Notes under the pieces: generated by a model
Told to the model about the DNA's origin: nothing
Database searches by the model: none
Seen by the model: the letters and a program-made list of their open reading frames with translations, nothing else
Position numbers and translations under genes: made by a program
NCBI GenBank assembly: GCA_019421015.1
Contig: JAHZGC010000001.1
Coordinates: 189,586-253,585, forward strand
DNA: 64,000 nucleotides
Origin: Coriobacteriaceae bacterium
GTDB taxonomy: Bacteria > Actinomycetota > Coriobacteriia > Coriobacteriales > UMGS124
Direction: 5' to 3'
Shown here: piece by piece, positions 8,244 through 17,888 of the stretch
How positions within the stretch are numbered: position 1 is the first letter of the stretch
Layout of the letters: every line of letters begins with the position of its first letter

Positions 8244-9011
8244 TTACGCCTCGGGAGCGGGTGCGACCTCGTCTTTGGGGTGCCGGCCGTCATAGACCCG
8301 CTTGAGCAGCACCGCCAGAGCCGAGAGGGCAAAGAGGATGAGCAGGGCGGTCACCACCAGGCGCGTGCCGCCGGTGAGCATGCCGCCTACGTAGGAGTAG
8401 ACGAGGGTGGCCGGCAACTGGCCGAGGCCTGTGGCCCAGAAGAACCCCCAAAAGCCCATGGAGGTCAGGCCGGCGGCATAGCTGACCAGGTCAAACGACA
8501 TGAACGGCAGCAGTCGGCAGATGAGGATGGCGTTTTTGCCATAGCGGGCAAAGAACCGGTCTACGTTCTCGAGCGCGCCCTTGGTGGCGAAGTACGCCAC
8601 GGCGTCGCGCCCCAGGGCGCGGGCGATCCAGAAGCACAGGGCGGCTCCGGCCATGGCGCTCGTCCACGAGAGGATGGCCCCCTGCCACCAGCCGAACACG
8701 GCGGCGTTGGCAAAGGTGATGAGGAACGCCGGGATGGGGGCGGCCACGCTTTGGAGCACCATAAGCGCAAACGACACGGCAACGGCCCAGGGGCCGAAGG
8801 AGCGGATAAGCTCGGCCACGGCGGCGGTGTCTCCGCTCGAGAGCAGGGCAAAGACCGAGTTCACGCCGTCGCGTACCGCCGGCACGCTCACATAGGCGGC
8901 CAGGGCAAAGGCGATAAGCGCAACGGTGGCCCAGCGAACGATGCGCTTGGTCGTGCGGTAAGCGGCGTCGCTCGGGGACGCCGGGACAGATGGGGTTGGG
9001 GTTTGCTGCAT
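8244..9011 (-). CDS. Second VTT-domain (TVP38/TMEM64-like) membrane protein
   Basis: About 255 residues with six hydrophobic segments and the VTT core: ITFANAAVFGWWQGAILSW, the polar stretch ARALGRDAVAYF, then ICRLLPFMSFDLVSYAAGL. It is a distant paralogue of the protein encoded at 6619-7287. The start is uncertain: the ATG at 9011 (MQQTPTPS) gives a normal cytoplasmic N-terminus, while the frame also has an ATG at 9074; neither has a strong ribosome site. A promoter-like pair lies at 9275-9303. Members of the family move lipids or lipid carriers between leaflets; the substrate here is unknown. Confidence 0.8.
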   Translation of the reverse strand: MQQTPTPSVPASPSDAAYRTTKRIVRWATVALIAFALAAYVSVPAVRDGVNSVFALLSSGDTAAVAELIRSFGPWAVAVSFALMVLQSVAAPIPAFLITFANAAVFGWWQGAILSWTSAMAGAALCFWIARALGRDAVAYFATKGALENVDRFFARYGKNAILICRLLPFMSFDLVSYAAGLTSMGFWGFFWATGLGQLPATLVYSYVGGMLTGGTRLVVTALLILFALSALAVLLKRVYDGRHPKDEVAPAPEA

Positions 9012-9274
9012 GGGGGCTGCTTTCGACGCGGGCTCAACGAACCGTTGAAGCGCGGCCGGCGGCAACATGCGCAATGGCTATGGGGTTGTGAAAAGAGATG
9101 TCTATACCGATAGCATCGCTACACGTCACGCGTGGCCGATGCGGGGAATCACGCCTGTACTCTCATGAGCCCCACACCTCCCTGCCAGACATTGCGATGC
9201 GCGATGCGTTGAACAACCGATGGCGTGCGGACGGCCGAAAGGGGCGACGTTCTGTCCGGCACGCAGATGAGACC

Positions 9275-9303
9275 ATCTTAACACGTTGTTACAGGTATGT
9301 GAA
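9275..9303 (-). promoter_or_regulatory. Possible sigma-70-type promoter for the second VTT gene
   Basis: Read on the minus strand, TTCACA (9303-9298) and TAAGAT (9280-9275) are separated by exactly 17 bases. It lies in the 370-base gap between the histidine kinase and VTT genes, which otherwise holds nothing I recognise. The leader to 9011 would be about 260 bases. Confidence 0.4.
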
Positions 9304-9384
9304 CGGGTGGGTTGAGAGCAGCGGCTTTTACCCCTGTGGCAGACATGGCCTCTCGGTGGAAGGGCCGCTTTACATGGCCGGTGG

Positions 9385-10867
9385 CTACAGACCCCGTCCG
9401 AACCACACGCAGAACCGCGTGCCCACGTCTTCGACCGAGAGCACCTCGATGCGCCCCTCGTGGGCGTCCACGATCCACTTGGCGATGGAGAGGCCCAGGC
9501 CCGTGCCGCCGGTGTCGCCGTTGCGGGCCTCGTCGGAGCGCCAGAAGCGCTCGAAGGCGTGGGCGGAGTCTTCGCGCGACATGCCCACGCCCTCGTCCTT
9601 CACGGTATAGGCCACGGCGTTGGAGGCGGCGTCGCGCTCGACCCCAAGCGCGATGGTGGAGCCGGCGGGCGAGTACTTGGCCGCGTTCTGCACGATGACG
9701 CGCATCGACTGCTTGACCAGGGCGACGTCGCCCACCATGGCAAAGGACGGGTCCTCCCCGGCGTCTTCGGGTGCGAGGAGGCGGTAGCTGTGGTCGGGGT
9801 CGATCATGGCCGACTCCTCCCACACATCGCCCACCATGGCCGCCAGGTTGAACGTCGTGCGGTGCAGGGCGGTGCGCCCCGAGTCGCCGCGGGCCAAGAA
9901 GAGCAGCTGCTCCACGAGCTCCTTCATGTGGGCCGACTCGCTCTTGAGCGCCTCGATGGACTCGTCGAGCACCGACTCGTCGGTCTTGCCCCAGCGGTCG
10001 AGCATGTTCACGTAGCCCTGGATCACGGCGATGGGGGTGCGCAGCTCGTGGGAGGCGTCCGAGACGAACCGCATCTGCTGGAGCTTGGCCTCCTGCATGC
10101 GGCGCAGCAGGCCGTTGAGCGCCACCTCGATGCTGCGCAGGTCGGCGTCACCGGTGGTCACCTGGGGGGATTCCACCGATGCCAGGGCGATGGCCTGCTC
10201 GAGGCTCTTGATCTTGTTGGTGTTGGACCGCTCGGCGGCCTTGGCGGCCTTGGGGTCGGCCCCCTGCTTTTCGGGGGCGGCTGGCTTTGCGACGGCCGGC
10301 TCGCTGGCGGCCGCGTTGCCGATGGCCTCGGCGGCCAGGGCGAGCTCGTTCAAGGGCCGCAGCTTGCGGCGGATGCCCGGGGTGGCAAAGAAGCCCGAGA
10401 CCAGGCTGCCGAGCTCCCACACGAGCACGAGCGTGCAGACCGGCACCGCGTAGCCGGCGGCATCCGTTATGGGGAACACGCGCTTCTCGCCGTCGGCGAG
10501 CGTCACTTCGTAGGTGCTCTCGGCAAGGGCGCCCCGGGGCAGCTGGAACCCCATCTCGACCGAGCTGTCGGGAAAGAACCCCCAGGTCACCGAGCCCTCG
10601 GGAAGCTGCTGGTTGCATTGGAACACAAAGCTCCCCAGGAGCACCAGGCACAGGAGCGCGTCGAGCACCACAAACGAGACGAGGCGGTGGAGCCAGATGC
10701 TGCGGGCGATAGAGCGGGCGATGGAGGCCGTGCGCCGCGTGGGCGAGACGCGCTTGGGGGCGGGGGCGGCCGGCGGTGTGGGCGCGGCCTTGCCCTGGGT
10801 GGCTTTGTCCCTGGGGGCGGCCGGCGCGGGCTGGGCGGCCCGTTGGGCCCTTGCGGCCTTGGCGGCC

Positions 10868-10887
<20 letters not shown>
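9385..10887 (-). CDS. Sensor histidine kinase
   Basis: A 500-residue membrane kinase. After a basic Ala/Pro-rich cytoplasmic tail (about residues 1-60) come a first membrane helix (VSFVVLDALLCLVLLGSFVF), an external loop of about 65 residues, and a second helix (AVPVCTLVLVWELGSLVSGF). The phospho-acceptor box is SDASHELRTP, followed by the N box (VQNAAKYSPAG), G1 (DEGVGM) and G2 (GGTGLGLSIAKWIVDAH). A low-complexity Ala/Lys linker sits between the membrane and kinase parts. The start at 10887 overlaps the end of the response regulator gene, so the two are coupled. The external signal is unknown. Confidence 0.9.
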
Positions 10888-11620
<733 letters not shown>

Positions 11621-11656
11621 GGCCTGTGCTCCTGCCTGCACCGGGGTCGCGGTGCG

Positions 11657-12244
11657 TTACTTGCCGTTGCTGCTGTTCTGGGCGTCCTGGTTGCCGCGGT
11701 CGGCGGCGTCCTTGATGTCGCGTTTGAGGGCCTCGGCGCCGTCGGAGGCCTTGCCCACGACCTCGTTGATGTTGACCGACACCGTGCCGATGCCGTCAAA
11801 ATGATACCTGAAGTCAAAGAACAGGCCCACGATGAGCAGGGGCAGCACGATCCAGAAGGCAAAGATGAGCAGCAGCACGAGCAGGAGCGTGGGCATCGAG
11901 AAGACCTGGGAGCCGTGCCGGTCGGCCACAAACGAGGTGTCGACGCTCTTTTTGAGGATGCGCTTGATCCAGTCGAGGATGCGGTTCAGGGCGCGCGAGA
12001 AGCTCCCCGGCTTGGTGGCGCGCTCGTATTCGCTCTGGGCCTGGGACATCTCGGAGGTGGTCACGTCCTCGACCACCGTCGCGGTGGTGTAGCTGGCGGT
12101 GTGGCCGGCGGTCTTGCCGTGCTGCTCGAGCCACACGATGGCGTCGAGGATGTCGTAGTTGCAGAGCTCCAGGGCTTCTTGGGCCTCGGTGTAGCTGACG
12201 CCGGTCTTGGCGCGTACCTTCTCGACGCGGTCGAGCTTGTCCAT
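11657..12244 (-). CDS. UBA/TS-N-like plus DUF4342-type membrane protein
   Basis: A 195-residue protein. Residues 1-45 (VEKVRAKTGVSYTEAQEALE) resemble the UBA/TS-N fold seen at the start of elongation factor Ts, which binds proteins. A polar middle leads to one long hydrophobic stretch (TLLLVLLLIFAFWIVLPLLI) followed by GLFFDFRY, the typical DUF4342 arrangement, then an Ala/Asp/Asn-rich tail. It ends 37 bases before the response regulator start and probably belongs to the same transcript, so it may be a membrane-stress partner of the two-component system. The family has no known activity. Confidence 0.75.
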   Translation of the reverse strand: MDKLDRVEKVRAKTGVSYTEAQEALELCNYDILDAIVWLEQHGKTAGHTASYTTATVVEDVTTSEMSQAQSEYERATKPGSFSRALNRILDWIKRILKKSVDTSFVADRHGSQVFSMPTLLLVLLLIFAFWIVLPLLIVGLFFDFRYHFDGIGTVSVNINEVVGKASDGAEALKRDIKDAADRGNQDAQNSSNGK

Positions 12245-12513
12245 GGTCTGTCCTTTCTCGTGGGTGGCGGCGCTGGGGTGCCGAGCTTATGAGACCATGA
12301 TGCCCCCGCAAGATTAATCTGCCCTGAGGGGGAGATTAAGATTGGGTTGAGGTTGGGGGAAGGGCCGTGCGCGCCGCCGGTCCTTTCATCCGGAGGTGCG
12401 AATGGGTACCATAGCCAAAACCCGCGTGGGCCGTTGCCTGCGCGGCTACCGGGTGCGGCCGTTCGCCACGGCCGTCCGCCGCAACCGCCCAAGGACCCAA
12501 GGAGCGACCGACC

Positions 12514-13332
12514 ATGAAGATCGTCAAGAACTACGTGCTGCCCATCGCCGTCTGCGCGGCCGAGATCCTGGTCGGCATCCTGCTGCTCGCAAACCCCGTG
12601 GGGTTCATCGGGGCCATCGTGGCCGTGGCGGGCGTGGCGGCGGTGGCCGCCGGCATCTGGTGGGGCATCCGGTACTTCAAGGCCGCCCCGCTGGTCGCCT
12701 CGCACGAGCAGAACCTCTCCAAAGGCGTGGGCGCGGTGATCTTTGGCGTGTTCTGCCTATTCCAGTTCCTCTGGATCGCCGAGGCTATGCCGTTCATGGG
12801 CATGGTGTTCGGCGCGGCCATCCTGGTGACGGGCGTCCTCAAGACCCAGCGCGCCGTGGACCTGCTGCGTCTGCACCGCACGTTCTGGTACATCTCGGGC
12901 ATCGGTGCGCTGCTTGCCCTGGCGCTCGGTGCCGTCGTGATGGTGAACCCCTTCTCCGACGCCTTCCTGTGGGGCTTCATCGGCGTGGGACTCATCGTAA
13001 TCGGCGCGGTGGACCTGGCCGGTATGCTGCTCTCGGGCAAGACCGGGGTGGCGGGGAAGCAGGAGGCTGCCCCGGGTGCCGCCATGGCCGAGGGGGAGAA
13101 GCCCCTGGAGTCGGGCGCGTTCGCCGAGATGTTGCCCCAGGCCCGGGAGGCTGCGGAGAAGGTGGCCGCGAAGGGTGACGAACGGGCTGCCGGGCAGCTT
13201 GACGCTCCTGCGGTCGAGAAAGCCTCCGATCCCGCTGCTGTTTCCGTGGCCGAGCTGACTTCCGCGGTTGCCCCCACGGCGGCTCCCGCGGTGGTCGATG
13301 AGCCCGAAGGGGCTTCCACGTCCGTTCGCTAG
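12514..13332 (+). CDS. HdeD-like (DUF308) membrane protein
   Basis: A 272-residue protein. The first ~175 residues hold six hydrophobic segments arranged as repeats (AAEILVGILLLANPVGFIGA, then GMVFGAAILVTGVL and ALALGAVVMVNPFSDAFLWG), the DUF308/HdeD pattern linked to acid stress in enterobacteria. The C-terminal ~95 residues are a cytoplasmic Ala/Glu-rich tail rich in EKP and AAP runs. A CAAGGAG ribosome site precedes the start. It is divergent from the DUF4342 gene; the shared 270-base gap has GATTAA/GATTAAGATT direct repeats (12312-12345) that could bind the nearby OmpR-type regulator. Confidence 0.75.
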   Translation: MKIVKNYVLPIAVCAAEILVGILLLANPVGFIGAIVAVAGVAAVAAGIWWGIRYFKAAPLVASHEQNLSKGVGAVIFGVFCLFQFLWIAEAMPFMGMVFGAAILVTGVLKTQRAVDLLRLHRTFWYISGIGALLALALGAVVMVNPFSDAFLWGFIGVGLIVIGAVDLAGMLLSGKTGVAGKQEAAPGAAMAEGEKPLESGAFAEMLPQAREAAEKVAAKGDERAAGQLDAPAVEKASDPAAVSVAELTSAVAPTAAPAVVDEPEGASTSVR

Positions 13333-13413
13333 CCGGATGGTTGCTAACGTGGGGACGCCGGGGGCGGTCCTGACTCCACCCCTCATGCCTTCGTGTCTAA
13401 CTCCGATGGGGGT

Positions 13414-13618
13414 GGCACCGAATCGTCGTTCTGTAAGCGCCGCAAAGGCTAGTTGGCACCAAAACGGAGTTCTGTAATCCTGCGGTTCGGATTCGGTGCC
13501 CTTTGGGTGCCCAACGGATTACAAAACGACAGTTCGGTGCCATATACGAGCTCGGGTGCTTACAAAACTCGAGTTTGGTGCCGCGTGCGGCTTCGAGCAC
13601 TTACAGGACTCGGTTGCG
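13414..13618 (+). repeat. Motif array (2 direct + 2-3 inverted copies)
   Basis: The 445-base gap between the HdeD-like gene and etfA holds units starting TGGCACCRAA and ending GTTYTGTAAKC. Direct copies lie at 13414-13442 and 13455-13482; inverted copies at 13515-13542 and 13556-13583, with a weaker one at 13595-13618 and a partial GGATTCGGTGCC at 13490-13502. The order direct-direct-inverted-inverted is the same as at four other gaps in this window, but the motif is different. No coding frame makes sense here. Confidence 0.75.
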
Positions 13619-13658
13619 TTTGACCCATCGGGCTCTATGTGGCCCACGGCCCCGTTCC

Positions 13659-13707
13659 GGCGGAGAAGCCCCCGCGTTCCAAGGGCTCCTCCAAGGGCTT
13701 CTCCGCC
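13659..13707. terminator. Strong GC dyad between convergent genes
   Basis: GGCGGAGAAGCCC (13659-13671) pairs perfectly with GGGCTTCTCCGCC (13695-13707) across a 23-base loop. It lies between the ends of the convergent HdeD-like and etfA genes and could end transcription from both, although a clear T-run is missing. The same GGAGAAGCCC arm recurs at several other places in the window. Confidence 0.5.
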
Positions 13708-13777
13708 GCTTTGCGTCGACAGGGGGTTGACCAGGGCTTGAGCGGGATCTCCCCAGGGCTTGGACGGGGTTTCCCCC

Positions 13778-15019
13778 CTACCTCTCGAGCAGCCCCACCC
13801 ACGCGCGGACGATCTCGACGCAGTCGCCCACCGCCGAGTACTGGCTCACGCCGAATATGGGGGCCGACGGGTCGCTGTTGACGGCGATCACCGTTTGGGC
13901 GCCCCCGATGCCGGCGAGGTGCTGGATTGCGCCCGAGACGCCTATGCTCACCAGCAGCTTTGGTGCGACCGAGAGGCCGGTCTGCCCCACCTGGCGGCGG
14001 TACTCGCACCAGCCGGCCTCCACGAGCGGGCGGCTGCAGCCGAGCTTGGCGCCGAGCAGTTCGGCCAGGTGCTCCATGAGCGGCAGGTTCTTCTGGGACC
14101 CGATGCCGCGGCCCACGACCACGAGCACCTCGGCGTCGGCGATGGAGTCGTCGTCGCCTGCAGGCTGGCGTTCGACCACGCGTACGGCCGGAAGGTTGTC
14201 GGCGGCCAGGCGCGTCTCGGTGCGCAGACCCGTGCGGCCGGCGTCGGGCTCGGCGGCCGGCAGTACACCGGCGCGTACCGTGGCCATCTGGGGACGGCGG
14301 TCGGGGCACATGATCGTGGCCATGAGGTTGCCGCCGAAGGCCGGGCGCGTCTGGTGGAGAAGCCCCGTCTCGGCGTCGATCTGGAGCACGGTGCAGTCGG
14401 CGGTGAGGCCGGTCTGCAGCCGGGCCGCCACCGTGGGTGCCAGCTCACGGCCAAAGCTCGTGGCCCCGAACAGCAGGATCTCGGGGGAGCGCTCGGCGGC
14501 CAGGCCGCAGATCCAGCGGGCGTAGACGTCGGTGTTCGGCGCGGCGAGCCGCTCGTCGCGGCAGAAGACCACCTCGTCGGTGCCGCGGGCGATCAGCTCG
14601 CCGATTGGGTCGGCGTCCAAGGGCGTCTCGTCTGTGGCCCCCGAGCCGTCGCCCAGGCCCAGCAGCGCGACCACGCGGCAGCCGCGGGCGTCGGCAAGCT
14701 CGCGCGCCTTACCGAGCAGCTCGAACACCACCGGGGCCACGGCACCGTCGGCCTGCTGGGCAAAGACCCAGACGTCGGCGGCCTCCAGGGCCTTCTCCGC
14801 TGCGGGGTCTGAGGCCGTGGCGCGCACGAGCTCGATGGCGTCGAACGGGCAGGCATCCACGCACATGCCGCACAGGATGCAGCCGTCGGTGACGCGGGCC
14901 GTGCGGTCGGGCCGCTCGCCTACCATCTCGACGCCGTGGGAGGCGCAGGCGCGCACACAGGCGCCGCAGCCACGGCAGGCGGTCTCGTCGATGATCAGGC
15001 CGGTCATGGTGGTGGTCAT
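13778..15019 (-). CDS. etfA: Electron-transfer flavoprotein alpha subunit with N-terminal two-cluster ferredoxin domain
   Basis: A 413-residue protein. Residues about 7-65 hold two [4Fe-4S] motifs (CRGCGACVRAC and CILCGMCVDACP). The rest is EtfA, ending in the FAD-binding region VVGRGIGSQKNLPLMEHLAE, GWCEYRRQVGQTG, VSIGVSGAIQHLAG and AVNSDPSAPIF. This ferredoxin-EtfA fusion is that of LctC of the Acetobacterium lactate dehydrogenase/Etf complex and of CarE. I start at 15019 because AGGAGAG lies before that ATG; an ATG at 15082 overlaps the etfB stop. It ends a three-gene operon with etfB and an FAD-linked dehydrogenase. Confidence 0.92.
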   Translation of the reverse strand: MTTTMTGLIIDETACRGCGACVRACASHGVEMVGERPDRTARVTDGCILCGMCVDACPFDAIELVRATASDPAAEKALEAADVWVFAQQADGAVAPVVFELLGKARELADARGCRVVALLGLGDGSGATDETPLDADPIGELIARGTDEVVFCRDERLAAPNTDVYARWICGLAAERSPEILLFGATSFGRELAPTVAARLQTGLTADCTVLQIDAETGLLHQTRPAFGGNLMATIMCPDRRPQMATVRAGVLPAAEPDAGRTGLRTETRLAADNLPAVRVVERQPAGDDDSIADAEVLVVVGRGIGSQKNLPLMEHLAELLGAKLGCSRPLVEAGWCEYRRQVGQTGLSVAPKLLVSIGVSGAIQHLAGIGGAQTVIAVNSDPSAPIFGVSQYSAVGDCVEIVRAWVGLLER

Positions 15020-15078
15020 GGGTTCTCTCCTGGTTGCCGCCGTACTGCCGTGGTCGCCGCGCTGCCCTTGGGTACCGC

Positions 15079-15957
15079 TCATGCCAGCAGCTCCCCGACA
15101 AGGGCCGCCAGCTGCGCCCCCTGCTCTGAGGGGGTGCCTTCGACCGGCACGCTCTCAGAGGAGCGCTCGGGGGTAAAGGAGCGCACCACCTGGGTGGGCG
15201 AGCCGGCCAGGCCCGTGCGGGCGGGGTCGGCGCCGGCCGCGGCGGCGTTCTTGACCTCGACGGGGCCTGTCTGCCCAAAGCGCACGCCGGCGATGGAGGG
15301 CATGCGCGGGATGCGGATGTCCTTGGTCACGGTGACCACCGTGGGCAGGGGCGCCTCCACCACGGCGTGGCCCTCGTCGGTGGCGCGGCGCAGGAGCAGG
15401 TGGTCTTCGGAGACCTCGAGCACCTCGCAGACGTCGGTCACGCAGGCCATGCCGAGCACCGAGGCGAGCTCGGGGCCGATCTGGGCGGTGTCGCCGTCGA
15501 CGGCCATCTTGCCGCAGAGGATGAGGTCGACGGGCTCCTCCATCTGCCGGATTGCGCACGAGAGGGCGTAGGAGGTGGCCAGCGTGTCGGCCCCGGCGAA
15601 GGCGCGGTCCGAGAGGAGCACCCCGCGGTCGGCTCCGCGCGAGAGGCAGTCGCGCAAAAGCCGCTCCGTGTCGGGGATGCCCATGGAGAGCACCGTGATG
15701 GTATGCGGGGAATTGCCGCTCGCCGCGTTGCACGGAGACTCACGTACGTCCGGTACGCATCGCCCCCGTGCGCCTTGCGAGCGGCGATTCCCTTGGGAGG
15801 TCAGCTCCTCTTGGATGCAGAGGGCCTCTTCGAGCGCCGAGGCGTCGAAGGGGTTCACGACCGACTGGCGGCCGTCGCGCACGATGGTGTTGGTCACGGG
15901 GTCCATGCGCACGTTGGTGGTCGAGGGCACGGCTTTGACGCAGACGACGATGTTCAT
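15079..15957 (-). CDS. etfB: Electron-transfer flavoprotein beta subunit carrying an in-frame repeat insertion
   Basis: A 292-residue EtfB. The family core is clear: MNIVVCVKAVPSTTNVRMD, NPFDASALEEAL, TVLSMGIPDTERLLRDCL and SRGADRGVLLSDRAFAGADT (the adenosine/FAD-binding region), and CGKMAVDGDTAQIGPELA. Residues about 56-84 are foreign: they are encoded by an 85-base dyad element (15708-15792) related to the tandem repeats at 45.5 kb. The insertion is in frame, and the surrounding sequence stays intact, so the subunit may still fold with a surface loop. It sits between the lactate dehydrogenase-like gene and etfA with almost no spacing. The partner of EtfA in an LctBCD-type bifurcating complex. 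Confidence 0.9.
   Translation of the reverse strand: MNIVVCVKAVPSTTNVRMDPVTNTIVRDGRQSVVNPFDASALEEALCIQEELTSQGNRRSQGARGRCVPDVRESPCNAASGNSPHTITVLSMGIPDTERLLRDCLSRGADRGVLLSDRAFAGADTLATSYALSCAIRQMEEPVDLILCGKMAVDGDTAQIGPELASVLGMACVTDVCEVLEVSEDHLLLRRATDEGHAVVEAPLPTVVTVTKDIRIPRMPSIAGVRFGQTGPVEVKNAAAAGADPARTGLAGSPTQVVRSFTPERSSESVPVEGTPSEQGAQLAALVGELLA
15708..15792 (-). repeat. REP-like dyad element inserted inside etfB
   Basis: The 85 bases begin GGGAATTGCCGCTCGCCGCG and end CGAGCGGCGATTCCC on the plus strand, so the ends form a near-perfect inverted pair. The middle (CTCACGTAC, CCGGTACGC, GCGCCTTGCGA) matches, base for base in blocks, the reverse complement of the 89-base units at 45463-45551 and 45559-45647. 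Read on the coding strand it gives about 29 residues with no stop. Confidence 0.85.
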
Positions 15958-15963
15958 GGATGC

Positions 15964-17595
15964 CTAACCCTTCTTGACCTGGTCGTTCGCCGCAGCGAGG
16001 AGCTCTTCTCCAAAGAGGTTGCCGCGCCCGAGCTGCGCTTTCGGGTCGAGCTGGAGCTTGGTGCGCGCCATCTGGGCGATGGCCTCGTCGCCGTACATCG
16101 TGCGCAAAAAGTCGCGCTTGAGCTTGCCCACGCCGTGCTCGGCCGAGACCGCGCCGCCCAGGTCGCTCACCGTCTGGGCCCAGCGCTGGTAGAGGGCCTT
16201 GCCGCGCGCGTAGTCTTCGTGGTCGCGGGGCAGCACGTTCACGTGCAGGTGGTTGTCTCCGATGTGGCCCCACACGGCGGTCTGCAGGCCCTCCTCGGCC
16301 AGGGTGCGCCGGTACATGGCCACGACCTCGTGGAGGTGCTCGTCGGGCACCGCCATGTCGCTGCCGAGCTTGGTGATCGTGGGGTCGGCCTTGCGGCGCT
16401 CGTCGATGAGCATGTTCACGCTCTCGGGCACCGCATGGCGGAAGAACCGCTGGGCCTCGCGGTCAAGGGCGGTGCGGCCGACCCAGGTGGCCTCCTCGCT
16501 GCCGCCCACCTGGGTGAGAAGGCCGCCGAGCCGGTAGAGCGCCTCGTAGGCCTCCTCCTCGGAGCCGCAGGCGAGTTCCACATAGACGCAGCAGCGGGCG
16601 TCGTCGGCGATGGCCGGCAGGCTCGCGAAGGCGGTGCTCTGGGTCTTCTGGACGCGCAGGATGTCGAGGGCGTCGGCGTCGAAGTACTCGATGGCCGCCG
16701 CACAGCTCAGGTTCTCGCGCGCGAGCACGGTGAGGTCGAGGGCGGCCTGCTCGCTGGGGAGGAAGCAGCTCACGCCCCAGGTCACGGCCGGTACGGGCAG
16801 CAGAGCCAGCTCGATCTGGGTGATGACGCCCAGGGTGCCGTCGCTGCCGATGAAGAGGTCGATGGCGTCCATGCCCGGGGCCGCGTAGTAGCCCGAGGCG
16901 TTCTTGGCGCGGGGCATCGTGTAGGAGGGCAGCTCCACCGCGAGCGCGCGCCCGGACTCGGTGACGAGGTCCAGGCGGTTGCCGTCGGCAAAGGTCTCGC
17001 CGCGGCGCAGCTCAAGGACGTCGCCGTCGGAGAGGACCACGCGCAATGCGCTCACGTGGGGCCGGGCCGGGCCGTAGCTGAAGCTGCGGGCGCCGCTTGC
17101 GTTGCAGGCCACGATGCCGCCGATGGTGGCCGAGGTCTCGGTGGGGTCGGTGGGGAAGAACTGCTCGGGCGCGTCGCAGAAGCGCTCCCAGGCCGCGAGG
17201 CTCTGGGCGTCCCAGCCGGCGGTGGCCACGTTCTTGTCCTCGAGGTCCTTGCGCAGCTGCGAGAGGACCACGCCGGGCTGCACGCTGACGAAGAAGGCCG
17301 GCTGCCCCGCGGGGTTCTCCGCTGCGACGTCGGCGTCTCGGACGCGCATGCCTAGGCAACGGTTCATCTTGGAGAGGTTGAGCACGTGGCCCCCGTGGGG
17401 CACGGCTCCGGCAGCAAGGCCCGTCCGACCGCCTTGCACGGTGACGGGCGTCGCGTCTTCGTGGAGCTGGCGCAGGATGGCGCGGACCTGCTCCTCGTCG
17501 GCGGGGAAGGAGACGGTCTGGGCCTCGCCCACGGAGCGGGACTCGTCTTTGAGGTACTCGTCGTACTCTGGGGTAAACGGCCTGATGGCTGCCAT
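15964..17595 (-). CDS. FAD-linked D-lactate/glycolate dehydrogenase (LctD/GlcD-like)
   Basis: A 543-residue cytoplasmic flavoprotein of the PCMH (vanillyl-alcohol oxidase) fold. The FAD pyrophosphate loop is VTVQGGRTGLAAGAVP (about residues 53-68), followed by PTDPTETSATIGGIVACNAS and IGSDGTLGVITQIEL. The C-terminal substrate side includes GHIGDNHLHVNVLP (metal-binding histidines) and AEHGVGKLKRDFL. Length is slightly above the usual 460-500. It directly precedes etfB and ferredoxin-fused etfA, the LctD-LctB-LctC set that oxidises lactate with NAD by confurcating electrons from reduced ferredoxin. No lactate permease or racemase gene follows, and the exact 2-hydroxyacid is inferred. Confidence 0.88.
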   Translation of the reverse strand: MAAIRPFTPEYDEYLKDESRSVGEAQTVSFPADEEQVRAILRQLHEDATPVTVQGGRTGLAAGAVPHGGHVLNLSKMNRCLGMRVRDADVAAENPAGQPAFFVSVQPGVVLSQLRKDLEDKNVATAGWDAQSLAAWERFCDAPEQFFPTDPTETSATIGGIVACNASGARSFSYGPARPHVSALRVVLSDGDVLELRRGETFADGNRLDLVTESGRALAVELPSYTMPRAKNASGYYAAPGMDAIDLFIGSDGTLGVITQIELALLPVPAVTWGVSCFLPSEQAALDLTVLARENLSCAAAIEYFDADALDILRVQKTQSTAFASLPAIADDARCCVYVELACGSEEEAYEALYRLGGLLTQVGGSEEATWVGRTALDREAQRFFRHAVPESVNMLIDERRKADPTITKLGSDMAVPDEHLHEVVAMYRRTLAEEGLQTAVWGHIGDNHLHVNVLPRDHEDYARGKALYQRWAQTVSDLGGAVSAEHGVGKLKRDFLRTMYGDEAIAQMARTKLQLDPKAQLGRGNLFGEELLAAANDQVKKG

Positions 17596-17888
17596 AGATG
17601 GGCCTCTCGTCGTGCGGGTGCAGGTACGGGCGTGCGATACGTGCGGATTGAAGATAACGGTAAATGGCCATTGTTGGCGGACCGTGTTGCGAGTTGATGA
17701 CGGGGGCGCTCGATTCGGGGGAGGGGCCGCTGCGTGGGGTGGGCGGTCGTGCGGCGCGCCTGAACGGCCGACCGTGGCGGGGCGAGCTTCTTGGGGCCGC
17801 TTACGGTAGGATTTAGGTCGTCGATGTAAGATGCTGAGTGCAGGGCTGTGCCCCCGACGACCCCTTGGGACCGAGCAACGGAGCCGCT

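Noticed and set aside
7830..9113. 427-residue open frame on the plus strand
   Set aside because: It is the antisense of the rhodanese and second VTT genes; composition (Gly/His/Ala/Val) is typical of antisense frames in GC-rich DNA.
12300..12350. Terminator for the DUF4342-like gene
   Set aside because: The GATTAA repeats are upstream of that gene, not downstream, and are direct more than inverted; kept only as a possible regulator site.
13400..13620. CRISPR array
   Set aside because: Copies are few, diverged and in both directions, with no regular spacers and no cas genes.
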